A DNA stretch of 64,000 bases from Sphingobacterium pedocola. Lineage in GTDB: Bacteria; Bacteroidota; Bacteroidia; Sphingobacteriales; Sphingobacteriaceae. Below the pieces are notes generated by a model. The model had not been told where the DNA came from, ran no database searches, and saw nothing but the letters and a program-made list of their open reading frames with translations. Positions 16,192-25,446 of this stretch are shown piece after piece. The position numbers and the translations under genes are program-made. How positions within the stretch are numbered: the first letter of the stretch is position 1; each line of letters begins with the position of its first letter. Location: positions 442,041 to 506,040 of the forward strand of contig NZ_MU158691.1 in NCBI RefSeq assembly GCF_015209965.1. Reading direction: 5' to 3'.

Positions 16192-19113
16192 GTGTCGATA
16201 CAATTATCTTTAGAGAATTTAGCTGAAACCTTATCAGGTGATTTATTTTTTGATGCCAACGATTCAAAACATCAAATGATGCGCTTAGCGTATGCTACAG
16301 ATGCTTCAGTATATCAGGAATTACCTTTAGCAGTTTCTATCCCGCACCATAAAATGGATTTACAGACGCTGATAAAGTTCGCAGAACTGCATCAGCTCAC
16401 ATTAATTCCACGTACAGCTGGGACGTCCTTAGCTGGGCAGGTTGTGGGCTCAGGAATTATCGTTGACGTTTCTAAGTTTTTTAATAAAATACTAGAGGTC
16501 AACATCGAAGATAAATGGATAAGGGTCGAGCCTGGAGTGATACGCGATGATTTGAATGCCTTTTTAAAAACTCACGGATTAATGTTTGGTCCCGAAACTT
16601 CGACTGCTAGTAGAGCAATGGTAGGCGGGATGATCGGAAATAATTCCTCTGGCTTACATTCTATAGTCTGGGGGGATACACGTCAAAATTTGGTGTCGGC
16701 AAATGTACTTCTTAATGACGGTACTGAAGTCGTTTTTGAAGCGCTCGATGAGATAAATTATTTTAATAAATTAACATTAAAATCAAGAGAAGGAGATATT
16801 TACCGTCGTTTAAATGAAATATTAACGGATAAAGAAAATATAGAAACAATAAAGTCGGGATATCCAAAAAAAACATTGACACGTCGGAATACCGGATATG
16901 CGTTAGATTTTTTTGTAGATACATCTCAACCATTTAATCTCTGCCATTTATTAGCTGGATCTGAAGGAACCATCGGCATTGTCACTGAAGCAAAATTAAA
17001 TCTTATACCGTTACCACCAAGTGAAATAGGACTTCTTTGTGTACATTTTGCCGATATGGTAGAATGTATGCACGGGAATATAATCGCCTTGCAACACCAG
17101 CCAGAGGCTTCCGAACTGGTGGACAAATATATATTGGATTTTACGGTAGGGCATCCAACTTACCAATATAACCGTTTTTTCATACAAGGGGATCCGCAGG
17201 CGTTATTAATTATAGAATTTAGAGGGAACACGTTACACGAAATAGAGCAGAAGGCGACTGCGCTTAAGGAGGACTTGATGAAGAGCGGATTAGGTTATGC
17301 TTATTCCTGGGTTACGGGCACACGTGATACAAATTTGGTGTGGGATGTACGAAAAGCAGGATTGGGCTTAATCCGTAATCTTCCCGGTGATAATCAACCG
17401 GTCAATTTAATAGAAGATTGTGCGGTGTCACCTGAAGATCTACCTCGGTATGTGGCGGATGTGCAGCTTCTTTTAAAAAAGGAGGGGGTGCGTGCTTCTT
17501 ATTATGCACATGCCGGAGCAGGGGAATTACATATTGAACCTTTTATCAATTTAAAGACACCCGAAGGAAAACGGATGTTTCGTTCAATTTTAGAACAGAC
17601 CACAGATTTGGTGCTAAAATATAATGGATCATTAAGTGGTGAACACGGAGATGGTCGTCTTAGAGGTGAATTCATCAGTAAAGTGCTTGGAGATAAGGTG
17701 TATGATTTATTAAAAGAAGTAAAAAATATTTTTGATCCAAGCGGAATTTTCAATGCGAATAAAATCGTAAATACTCCTCCCATGGATACTTCTTTGCGTT
17801 ATGATACTGTAACAGATGGCAGTGCCATAAAAACATATTTTGACTTTACGAAAGACGAAAGCATTCTGCGTTTAGCGGAAAAATGTTCTGGTTCGGGGGA
17901 TTGTCGTAAATCTGAAATTTCAGGAGGAACAATGTGTCCGTCTTTTATGGCTACACGCGACGAAAAAGATACCACCCGAGCTCGAGCAAATATGCTGCGC
18001 CAGTTTTTAACCAATTCGACCAAAGCGAATCGCTTTGATCATGAAGAAATAAAAGAAGTAATGGATTTATGCCTTAGTTGTAAAGGATGTAAAACTGAAT
18101 GCCCTTCGAGTGTGGACGTAGCAAAAATGAAAGCCGAATTTCTTCAACATTATTATGATGCGAATGGTGCTCCATTTCGGTCCAAGTTGATTGCTAACTT
18201 TACGAAGAGCCAGCAGTTAGGGTCTTACGTAGCACCATTATATAACTTTTTTTCACAAAGCGACTTCTTTTCGGGTATCATTAAACGAATTGTCGGGTTT
18301 GCACCACAACGATCCTTACCTAAAGTTCATTTTACGACGTTGAAAGATTGGGTAAAAAAACAAGCGCCGATTCTAAAACAGCGTCAGGTATATCTTTTCT
18401 GCGATGAATTTACGAATTACAACGATACAGAGATTGGAAAAATTGCTTACAAACTGTTAACAGCCTTGGGGTACCAGGTGCTTGTTCCTCCGCATAAAGA
18501 AAGTGGAAGAACGTATCTTTCGAAGGGATTTGTTAAAGAAGCGAAAAAATTGGCCGAAAAGAACGTAGAATTGTTGCAGAACCTCGTTACGGAAGATACA
18601 CCTCTCTTGGGTATTGAACCCTCCGCAATATTAACTTTCCGCGACGAATATTTAACATTGGTAGGTGAAGATCAACGTCAAGCTGCAGAAAAAATTGCTA
18701 AAAATGCATTGATGATCGACGAATTTTTGGTGTCTGAAATGCAAAAGGGATTTATCCACGCGGAACAGTTTACCGCTGAGTCACGTACTATAAAACTTCA
18801 TGGACATTGTTATCAGAAGGCTTTTCACCTGGTAGGTTATACGGAAAAGCTACTTTCACTACCGATCAATTATAAGGTCGATATTATTCCCTCGGGATGC
18901 TGTGGAATGGCCGGTTCATTCGGTTACGAAAAAGAACATTATGAAGTATCCATGAAAGTAGCCGAGCTGGTATTATTACCGGCTGTACGTGAATCAGCTG
19001 AGGAGGTATTAATAGCCGCTCCGGGGACATCCTGCCGGCACCAGATCAAAGATGGTGTGAAAAAACAATCTTATCATCCCGTCGAAATATTATATAATGC
19101 TTTGTTAAAATAA
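16192..19113 (+). CDS. FAD-linked oxidase / 4Fe-4S fusion, D-lactate dehydrogenase type
   Basis: This 973-residue respiratory flavoprotein joins a GlcD-like half with a GlpC-like half. The FAD-binding PCMH domain is at about 40-220 (TLIPRTAGTSLAGQ, GMIGNNSSGLHSIVWGDT). The FAD-oxidase C-terminal domain runs to about 530 (SGEHGDGRLRGEF). Ferredoxin-type cysteines follow at about 570-650 (GSGDCRKSE, CLSCKGCKTECPSSVDV). The end has a CCG domain (HGHCYQKAF and PSGCCGMAGSFGYEKEHY). It probably oxidises D-lactate or a similar 2-hydroxy acid and passes electrons to quinone. The start is GTG at 16192; no upstream ATG fits. It is a single-gene unit. Confidence 0.9.
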   Translation: MSIQLSLENLAETLSGDLFFDANDSKHQMMRLAYATDASVYQELPLAVSIPHHKMDLQTLIKFAELHQLTLIPRTAGTSLAGQVVGSGIIVDVSKFFNKILEVNIEDKWIRVEPGVIRDDLNAFLKTHGLMFGPETSTASRAMVGGMIGNNSSGLHSIVWGDTRQNLVSANVLLNDGTEVVFEALDEINYFNKLTLKSREGDIYRRLNEILTDKENIETIKSGYPKKTLTRRNTGYALDFFVDTSQPFNLCHLLAGSEGTIGIVTEAKLNLIPLPPSEIGLLCVHFADMVECMHGNIIALQHQPEASELVDKYILDFTVGHPTYQYNRFFIQGDPQALLIIEFRGNTLHEIEQKATALKEDLMKSGLGYAYSWVTGTRDTNLVWDVRKAGLGLIRNLPGDNQPVNLIEDCAVSPEDLPRYVADVQLLLKKEGVRASYYAHAGAGELHIEPFINLKTPEGKRMFRSILEQTTDLVLKYNGSLSGEHGDGRLRGEFISKVLGDKVYDLLKEVKNIFDPSGIFNANKIVNTPPMDTSLRYDTVTDGSAIKTYFDFTKDESILRLAEKCSGSGDCRKSEISGGTMCPSFMATRDEKDTTRARANMLRQFLTNSTKANRFDHEEIKEVMDLCLSCKGCKTECPSSVDVAKMKAEFLQHYYDANGAPFRSKLIANFTKSQQLGSYVAPLYNFFSQSDFFSGIIKRIVGFAPQRSLPKVHFTTLKDWVKKQAPILKQRQVYLFCDEFTNYNDTEIGKIAYKLLTALGYQVLVPPHKESGRTYLSKGFVKEAKKLAEKNVELLQNLVTEDTPLLGIEPSAILTFRDEYLTLVGEDQRQAAEKIAKNALMIDEFLVSEMQKGFIHAEQFTAESRTIKLHGHCYQKAFHLVGYTEKLLSLPINYKVDIIPSGCCGMAGSFGYEKEHYEVSMKVAELVLLPAVRESAEEVLIAAPGTSCRHQIKDGVKKQSYHPVEILYNALLK

Positions 19114-19158
19114 AAACAATCTTTACATTTAACTGTTTTACAATAAAATTGAAAGATT

Positions 19159-19785
19159 ATGAAAACGATATATTCTATTGTCGGGTTAAGTTTGGTAACG
19201 CTAATGTTGGTGAGTTGTAATAATAATTCATCTACTGGCAAGCAAGAGAAGTCTGAACGTACATTGGAAGTATTTACAAACGATGTTAATGCAGCCAAAC
19301 AGCAGTTTTTCTTAAGATTGGTAGACGAGCAGCAAACAGATTCATCTGTGATTTATAATGCAAAATCGGTTTTTGAGGATGATACAGTCGGTTTAAAGGT
19401 TGAAATTTTGAAAGATATCCAAGCCGGTGTAACTTCTGATGGTAAAATTGATGAGAGCAACGGATTCGTAAAAGGATCCATTAAATTATCGTCAATAGGA
19501 GTTTACTCTGATAATTTAGTTAAAGCTTTGGGTACCATTTTTAAGTTACCTTCTACCGGGAAAATGACTAACCAGACGATTGATCCGCTAGTTTTTTCGT
19601 CAAATAGAGAGTCTGTGGATCTAGCAAAGCAAAGTACATATAGTTTTAAGTTGTTTTTGGATAACTCGGTTGGTACCGAGGCGGAGTTATTTGCAGTGTT
19701 AGATACCTACCGTAAGTCGTTTGAGATGTCCGAAAAAGATTCTACATTCAGAACACATATCATTTCAGCATTTGAAGGACAATAG
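19159..19785 (+). CDS. Lipoprotein of unknown function
   Basis: This 208-residue lipoprotein has a signal with lipobox LVSC (Cys20) in MKTIYSIVGLSLVTLMLVSC. A low-complexity Asn/Ser stretch follows, then a folded, mostly polar domain with no motif that I recognise. It lies 45 bp downstream of the D-lactate dehydrogenase-type gene on the same strand and is closed by a strong terminator, so it may be the last gene of that transcript. Function unknown. Confidence 0.8.
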   Translation: MKTIYSIVGLSLVTLMLVSCNNNSSTGKQEKSERTLEVFTNDVNAAKQQFFLRLVDEQQTDSSVIYNAKSVFEDDTVGLKVEILKDIQAGVTSDGKIDESNGFVKGSIKLSSIGVYSDNLVKALGTIFKLPSTGKMTNQTIDPLVFSSNRESVDLAKQSTYSFKLFLDNSVGTEAELFAVLDTYRKSFEMSEKDSTFRTHIISAFEGQ

Positions 19786-19810
19786 ATTAAATTCTACTAA
19801 TTTATCTAAC

Positions 19811-19845
19811 AGGGTTAGTACTTTTTGTACTAACCCTTATTTTTG
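19811..19845 (+). terminator. Rho-independent terminator after the lipoprotein gene
   Basis: An 11-bp perfect stem AGGGTTAGTAC / GTACTAACCCT with a 5-T loop is followed by TATTTTTG. It ends the transcript of the gene at 19159-19785. Confidence 0.9.
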
Positions 19846-19857
19846 TCAGATTCACGG

Positions 19858-20730
19858 ATGATAAAATTTAGCACAAAACTTTTCTTGTTTTCCCTCTGCT
19901 TTGCTATGCACTATTGTGTTGTAGGACAGGAGCGTAACTATGAAAGAAAAGCACTGGGGAAAGTTTCAGATTCAAAATTGGGGGAGATTTCTGGAATAAT
20001 TCCTTCTGTTAACCATCCCGGTCATTTTTGGGTACATAACGATAGCGGAGATGAGGCTATTGTTTATTTAGTAGATACGTTGTGCCATTTAAGATGTCAG
20101 TTTAGTCTTGAAAATATTAAAGCTGTAGACATTGAAGATATTGCATGGCTAACGATCGATGATAAGCCGTATATACTGTTGGCTGATATTGGAAATAACA
20201 AAAGAGACAGAGAGGTGCTGTCATTTTATCTCTTCGAAGAACCGAATTTTTCAGAAGGTCAAGTCGCTGCTACGGTTGCGAGTTCCGCTATCAGGGAAAT
20301 AAAAATTAGGTATGCTGATAAAAGAAGAGATGCAGAAGCTGTATTTGTCGATCCTGCGGATAATCAAGTTTATATAATATCTAAGCGCGATCTACATGTA
20401 AATGTATTTAATTTTAGAATTCCCCTGTCTACAGATCTTTTAACACTAGATGTGAAGTTGACATTGCCCTTTACATTCGTTACCGCGGCTGATATATCAC
20501 GCGATGGTCATCAAGTATTAATCAAGACATTGACCCACATTTATCAATGGGATAGAGATTCGAATAGTAGTATTATTGAGGCATTAAAGGTTTCTCCCGT
20601 TGTTATTCCTTATCAAGTAGAGCCTCAAGGAGAGGCGATCGCGTTCGACCCGAATAATGCCGATTTTTATACAATAAGTGAACGTCCTTTAGGATTGGAT
20701 TCTTACCTTTATAGGTACAAAATGAAATGA
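19858..20730 (+). CDS. Exported beta-propeller-like protein
   Basis: This 290-residue protein has a signal peptide (MIKFSTKLFLFSLCFAMHYC, cut near VVGQ). The ATG at 19858 is chosen over an upstream in-frame TTG. Repeating strand patterns (FWVHNDSGDEAIVYLVD, VDIEDIAWLTIDDKPYILL, DAEAVFVDPADNQVYIISK, YQVEPQGEAIAFDPNNADFY) suggest a beta-propeller, with DSGD and EAVF-like repeats reminiscent of esterase-like phytase proteins. No enzyme activity can be assigned. It starts 13 nt after a terminator, so it has its own promoter. Confidence 0.78.
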   Translation: MIKFSTKLFLFSLCFAMHYCVVGQERNYERKALGKVSDSKLGEISGIIPSVNHPGHFWVHNDSGDEAIVYLVDTLCHLRCQFSLENIKAVDIEDIAWLTIDDKPYILLADIGNNKRDREVLSFYLFEEPNFSEGQVAATVASSAIREIKIRYADKRRDAEAVFVDPADNQVYIISKRDLHVNVFNFRIPLSTDLLTLDVKLTLPFTFVTAADISRDGHQVLIKTLTHIYQWDRDSNSSIIEALKVSPVVIPYQVEPQGEAIAFDPNNADFYTISERPLGLDSYLYRYKMK

Positions 20731-20798
20731 AAATGAAACCATCACGATTTGTATAATCATGATAGCTTCATCACCTTTAAAAAATAATTTATATACGG

Positions 20799-21605
20799 AT
20801 GAAAAATGTTACGTTATTAATTTTATTTATTGCTGGTCTGAGTACGAATGTATTTTCAGCCAAAGTAGATACCGTGGAAGTGCATTCTGCCGCTATGCGT
20901 AAAAATATTAAAACCGTAATCATCCGGCCTGAGGTAAATAGCGGCCCAGCTCCAACACTTTATCTATTACACGGATATTCGGGAAACTACTCGAATTGGG
21001 TGAATAATGCCCCCTATATAAAAAAATTAGTTGATTTTTACGGCTATAATGTAGTGTGTCCGGATGGCGGTTTCAACAGTTGGTATTGGGACATTGACGG
21101 AGATAACAATTATCAATATGAAACGTTTATAAGCAAAGAACTTGTCGAATTTGTGGAAAAAAATTATTCAGTGCGTGCCGGCCGGGAGGCGCGTGCAATT
21201 ACCGGATTAAGTATGGGGGGCCACGGTGCATTGTACTTAGCAATTCGTCACCAAGATGTTTTTGGCGCGGCGGGAAGTACAGCAGGTGGTATTGATATTA
21301 GACCATTTCCTAATAATTGGGATATGGCGGATAGGCTGGGTACTTATGCTAATAATAGAGAAGCTTGGGATAAACACACCGTAATTGAGCTGATCCATCT
21401 TATTCAGCCGGGGAATTTACAGCTTATAATTGATTGCGGTACGGGCGACTTTTTTTATGATGTTAATGTGAAATTTCACGAGCAACTTACCTATATGAAT
21501 ATCCCGCACACTTTTATATCAATGCCCGGGAAGCATAATTTTGATTATTGGGCAAAATCCATTCAAGTACAAATGGCATATTTTGATGATTTTTTTCGCA
21601 GTTAG
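20799..21605 (+). CDS. Exported esterase D / feruloyl-esterase-like alpha/beta hydrolase
   Basis: This 268-residue exported enzyme has a signal peptide (to NVFSA, about residue 20). It has the alpha/beta-hydrolase fold of the esterase family: oxyanion region LYLLHGYSGNYSNWV, nucleophile elbow GLSMGGHGALYLAI (GxSxG), acid near DCGTGDFF and the catalytic His in PGKHNFDYW. Family members are tributyrin-type esterases and acetyl or feruloyl esterases that act on plant polymers; the substrate here is unknown. It precedes the TonB receptor by 34 bp on the same strand. Confidence 0.88.
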   Translation: MKNVTLLILFIAGLSTNVFSAKVDTVEVHSAAMRKNIKTVIIRPEVNSGPAPTLYLLHGYSGNYSNWVNNAPYIKKLVDFYGYNVVCPDGGFNSWYWDIDGDNNYQYETFISKELVEFVEKNYSVRAGREARAITGLSMGGHGALYLAIRHQDVFGAAGSTAGGIDIRPFPNNWDMADRLGTYANNREAWDKHTVIELIHLIQPGNLQLIIDCGTGDFFYDVNVKFHEQLTYMNIPHTFISMPGKHNFDYWAKSIQVQMAYFDDFFRS

Positions 21606-21639
21606 TTATTTTTAACACTCTAGTACAAATTTGATATTC

Positions 21640-23958
21640 ATGCCTTATTTCCTTATCATACTCGCTAGTTTATTCTCTTCCGTTTCATTAATTGCACAAG
21701 ACAAAACAACCATTAGTGGTTATGTCAGGGATGCTGCTTCGGGCGAGGTATTAATAGGCGCCGTCGTTCAAATAAAAGATACGCAAAACGCGACAAGCAC
21801 GAATAGCTATGGTTATTATGCCTTGCAGATCTCAGATCCTAATACCGAATTAATCGTCTCTTTTGTAGGGTATCAATTTTTGGAGCAAACCATTAACGCA
21901 TCTGAGAATAAGCGTTATAATTTTGAACTCATTTCGTCGGATAATCAGCTAGAAGAAGTTGTCGTTTCCGTGAAAAAGCAAAATGATAATGTCACAAAAG
22001 CGCAGATGGGCGCATTTAATTTCACGATGGAAGAAGTGAAGAATATTCCCGTCGTATTTGGTGAAAGAGATATCTTAAAGACTATTCAACTCCTTCCGGG
22101 AATTGGAAAGGGTGGAGAAGGTTCTTCCAATTTTTATGTTAGAGGGGGTGGAGCCGATCAAAATTTAATCTTATTGGATGAAGCGACTGTATATAATGCT
22201 GCGCATCTATTGGGTTTCTTTTCGACATTTAATTCGGACGCGATTAAAGATGTAGAATTATATAAAGGGGGCATCCCAGCACAATACGGCGGGCGTATAT
22301 CATCTGTGATGGACATAAATATGGTCGACGGTAATAATAAAAAATTTGCCGCCGAGGGAGGTTTAGGACTTATTGCCTCTCGGTTGAAACTGGAAGGTCC
22401 TATTGTAAGAGACAAAGGATCATTCATGGTTAGCGGGAGACGCACCTATGCCGACCTCTTTCTGAAGCTATCCAACGATGAGACGGTAAACCAGAGTAAA
22501 CTCTACTTTTACGATCTAAATGCAAAAGTAAATTACAGGTTTAATGATAAAAATACGCTGTACGCTTCAGGGTATTTTGGGAAAGATGATTTAGGATATG
22601 GAGACTTGTTTAGCTTTGACTGGGGAAATGCCACTGCCACAGTGCGCTGGAATCATATTTTTAATGAAAAATTATTCAGCAATACCTCGTTGATCTACAG
22701 TGATTTTACGTACAATGTAAATGTATCGAATGATGAAAGTGACTTTACCATCGCTTCCAAAATTGAAAACTTTAACCTAAAGGAAGATCTATCGTATTAC
22801 GCAGACAATAAAAACACCCTTCGTTTTGGTTTAAATTTATTGCGTCAGAAAATTTCACCCGCTAGCCTAAGTGCTAGGGGGGAGTCTGCTGTGAATTCGA
22901 TAGATATTGAAAGTAGAAGTGGCGTAGAAGCTGCGGCTTATATTTCTCACGAATGGAAACCGTCAAGCTGGCTTTCTATGATATACGGATTGCGTGCGAC
23001 CGACTTCATGGTGCAGGGGCCGGGTACGTTTTACAATTATGATGAGGAGGGTGACCCAGTGGGAGAACAGTCGTTTGACGGAGGCGTTATAAAACATTAT
23101 TTTAATCTAGAACCGCGATTATCACTATCAGCTATTCTCAGCCAGGAACATAGTGTTAAAGCATCTTATAATAGAATCGTACAAAACCTGCACCAATTAA
23201 CCAATACAACTTCCTCTTTGCCCACCGACCAATATGTAGTGAGCAGTATTAACATTAAACCGCAATATGCCGATCAGGCCGCATTAGGCTACTTCCGAAA
23301 TTTCAATAATAACGCTTACGAGTTTTCTATGGAAGCTTACTATAAATATATGGGCAATCAGATTGATTTTCGAAATGGTGCGGATTTGCAGGCCAATATA
23401 TATCTGGAAGGCGAATTACTTTACGGTATTGGCCGGTCATATGGGTTAGAATGGTATTTACGTAAATCAAAAGGTAAACTGAACGGTTGGATAAGTTACA
23501 CGTTAGCAAAAAGCGAAAGGCAATTCGAACAGATCAATGATGGAGAGTGGTTTAATGCGAGACAAGATCGCACACATGATATTTCCATAGTGGGTATGTA
23601 CGAACTTTCTAAAAAATGGTCTTTGGGCGCTACATTCTTGTACTATACCGGAAATGCAATCACTTTTCCTAGCGGAAAATATCAAGTGGACGGGCGTACA
23701 TTGTTTTATTATACCGAGCGTAATGGATACCGCATGCCTGATTACCATCGATTAGATTTATCGGCTACCTACGAGCCGCGAAAAGAAAATAAACGTTTTC
23801 ATTCGAGTTGGTCGTTTGGACTATATAATGCCTACAATCGAAGGAATGCCTACATCATAGATTTTAGAGAAAATGAACAAAATGCGAATGTTACCGAGGC
23901 TTACAAAGTTGCCCTTTTTGGTATAATCCCGTCGGTAACTTGGAATTTTAAATTTTAG
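21640..23958 (+). CDS. TonB-dependent receptor with carboxypeptidase-like N-terminal domain
   Basis: This outer-membrane importer of 772 residues (ATG at 21640) has a signal peptide ending near SLIAQ. Next is a carboxypeptidase-regulatory-like beta-sandwich (TTISGYVRDAASGEVLIGAVV, residues about 25-105). The plug domain follows (GGEGSSNFYVRGGGADQNLILLD, about 120-240), then the 22-strand barrel ending ...PSVTWNFKF. It is not a SusC: no SusD partner is present. Instead it is followed after 3 bp by a DUF4249 lipoprotein, its usual partner in Bacteroidota. The imported ligand is unknown. Confidence 0.93.
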   Translation: MPYFLIILASLFSSVSLIAQDKTTISGYVRDAASGEVLIGAVVQIKDTQNATSTNSYGYYALQISDPNTELIVSFVGYQFLEQTINASENKRYNFELISSDNQLEEVVVSVKKQNDNVTKAQMGAFNFTMEEVKNIPVVFGERDILKTIQLLPGIGKGGEGSSNFYVRGGGADQNLILLDEATVYNAAHLLGFFSTFNSDAIKDVELYKGGIPAQYGGRISSVMDINMVDGNNKKFAAEGGLGLIASRLKLEGPIVRDKGSFMVSGRRTYADLFLKLSNDETVNQSKLYFYDLNAKVNYRFNDKNTLYASGYFGKDDLGYGDLFSFDWGNATATVRWNHIFNEKLFSNTSLIYSDFTYNVNVSNDESDFTIASKIENFNLKEDLSYYADNKNTLRFGLNLLRQKISPASLSARGESAVNSIDIESRSGVEAAAYISHEWKPSSWLSMIYGLRATDFMVQGPGTFYNYDEEGDPVGEQSFDGGVIKHYFNLEPRLSLSAILSQEHSVKASYNRIVQNLHQLTNTTSSLPTDQYVVSSINIKPQYADQAALGYFRNFNNNAYEFSMEAYYKYMGNQIDFRNGADLQANIYLEGELLYGIGRSYGLEWYLRKSKGKLNGWISYTLAKSERQFEQINDGEWFNARQDRTHDISIVGMYELSKKWSLGATFLYYTGNAITFPSGKYQVDGRTLFYYTERNGYRMPDYHRLDLSATYEPRKENKRFHSSWSFGLYNAYNRRNAYIIDFRENEQNANVTEAYKVALFGIIPSVTWNFKF

Positions 23959-23961
23959 GAA

Positions 23962-24750
23962 ATGAGAAGATATATTTATTTGTTTATAAACGTGTGTATT
24001 GCATCAATAACCTTTTCGTGTGAAGAAATTATTGAGGTAAACTTAAATGAGGGCGATCCTAAGTATGTTATAGAAGCCGATTTAACGTCTTTATCTTCCG
24101 ATCAGGTTATCCGAGTGACGCAAACGGTACCTTTCAATGCAGATGTTCCGAGCAAGCCTATTGAAAATGCCCGAGTTGATGTTTCAAATTCAAAAGGGGA
24201 GGTTTTTAATTTTGCGCATCAGGGCCAAGGATATTACGTTGTTGAAAACTTAAAACCCCGAGAGAATGTCGTCTATAATCTATCCGTTAATATTGATAAC
24301 GAACTGTTTGAAGCTACGTCTAAATTAGAAGATTTCGTGCCAATCGATTCTATGGGCGTGATTGAAGAACGTGTTTTTAACGAATCCTATTATTTTGTAT
24401 TATTTAAATTTAATGATCCTGTAGATACCCCCAATTACTATCGGTACTCCACCTCTGTAAACGGAAGTCCTTTTAAATTTTCTTCGGCGTTTAGCGATAA
24501 ATTTAATGACGGATTATATGTTACGCACCAAATAGCCAACAGTGATAATTCGCTGGCAATGGGAGATTCTGTAGTCGTAAGAAGACAATGCGTAAGCAAA
24601 GATGTATACAATTACTGGAATGAGATTCAGTTCGCTAACCCCGGTAATGCGGCACCCTCAAATCCAAAATCAAATATTTCCAATGGTGCCTTTGGCTATT
24701 TTAGTGTCACCGCGGCCAAGGAGTACGGGATACGTATTGAAGTGTTATAA
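23962..24750 (+). CDS. DUF4249 lipoprotein, partner of the TonB receptor
   Basis: This 262-residue protein has a lipoprotein signal with lipobox TFSC (Cys20), followed by EEIIEVNLNEGDPKYVIEA, which is the DUF4249 N-terminus. The body is beta-rich, with an Ig-like first domain (IENARVDVSNSKGEVF). DUF4249 proteins are encoded right after TonB-dependent receptors and are presumed surface-exposed accessory lipoproteins, analogous to SusD but unrelated. It is 3 bp after the receptor gene. The last codon and stop form TTATAA, which also provides the stop of the convergent deacetylase. Confidence 0.88.
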   Translation: MRRYIYLFINVCIASITFSCEEIIEVNLNEGDPKYVIEADLTSLSSDQVIRVTQTVPFNADVPSKPIENARVDVSNSKGEVFNFAHQGQGYYVVENLKPRENVVYNLSVNIDNELFEATSKLEDFVPIDSMGVIEERVFNESYYFVLFKFNDPVDTPNYYRYSTSVNGSPFKFSSAFSDKFNDGLYVTHQIANSDNSLAMGDSVVVRRQCVSKDVYNYWNEIQFANPGNAAPSNPKSNISNGAFGYFSVTAAKEYGIRIEVL

Positions 24751-25353
24751 GGTTTTAAACGTATAACCTTGCTTTAAAAAGTGTTCAATGGCCTTAGGAA
24801 GGGCATATTGCACACGGGATATTGCTTTAATATTATCGTGAAAAACGATTATAGAACCATTCTGAGTGTATTTCAATACGTTTTTCAGACAGTTTTGAGG
24901 TGACAGACCCACATCAAAATCCCCACTAAGTACATCCCAGTAGATCATCTCAAATTGGTTTTTTAGTAAAGCTATCTGCGATTTTTTCGCTCTTGCGTAA
25001 GGAGGTCGAAATAAATAAGATTTCGTCAAGCGGTGGCACTTCATAACATTCATGATATAGGCCTCATCGCTATGGTTCCAACCTTTCAAATGGTTATACG
25101 TGTGATTTCCCACCTGGTGCCCATTTTTAACTATTCTTTCAAAAATTTCAGGATTCTTTTCAATATTCTCGCCCACGCAGAAAAACGTAGCCTTTACATT
25201 AAAATCACGTAAGGTGTCTAGTATCCAAGGGGTGATCTCTGGAATGGGACCGTCGTCGAATGTCAAATATAAATTTTTCTCATTCCTTGATCTATTCCAT
25301 GTGACATTAGGATAGTACCATCTTAGAAAAATAGGAGCATTGACAAAATACAT
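24745..25353 (-). CDS. Polysaccharide deacetylase family protein (NodB homology)
   Basis: This 202-residue protein has the NodB domain of peptidoglycan/chitin N-deacetylases. Motif 1 is LYLTFDDGPIPEITPW (catalytic Asp and metal Asp). Motif 2 is HQVGNHTYNHLKGW (metal His residues). Motif 3 is FRPPYARAK and motif 5 is IIVFHDN. No signal peptide is evident, only a hydrophobic N-terminal end (MYFVNAPIFLRWYYPN). The stop overlaps the convergent DUF4249 stop in the palindrome TTATAA. Substrate unknown. Confidence 0.9.
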   Translation of the reverse strand: MYFVNAPIFLRWYYPNVTWNRSRNEKNLYLTFDDGPIPEITPWILDTLRDFNVKATFFCVGENIEKNPEIFERIVKNGHQVGNHTYNHLKGWNHSDEAYIMNVMKCHRLTKSYLFRPPYARAKKSQIALLKNQFEMIYWDVLSGDFDVGLSPQNCLKNVLKYTQNGSIIVFHDNIKAISRVQYALPKAIEHFLKQGYTFKTL

Positions 25354-25446
25354 GTTGTAATATTAGAAATAAAATTGCAAATTTAAGTAAAGAATTGAAA
25401 TTTAAGCGCGTGCTTATAGCCCTAACTAATTACTTAAAATGTACTT

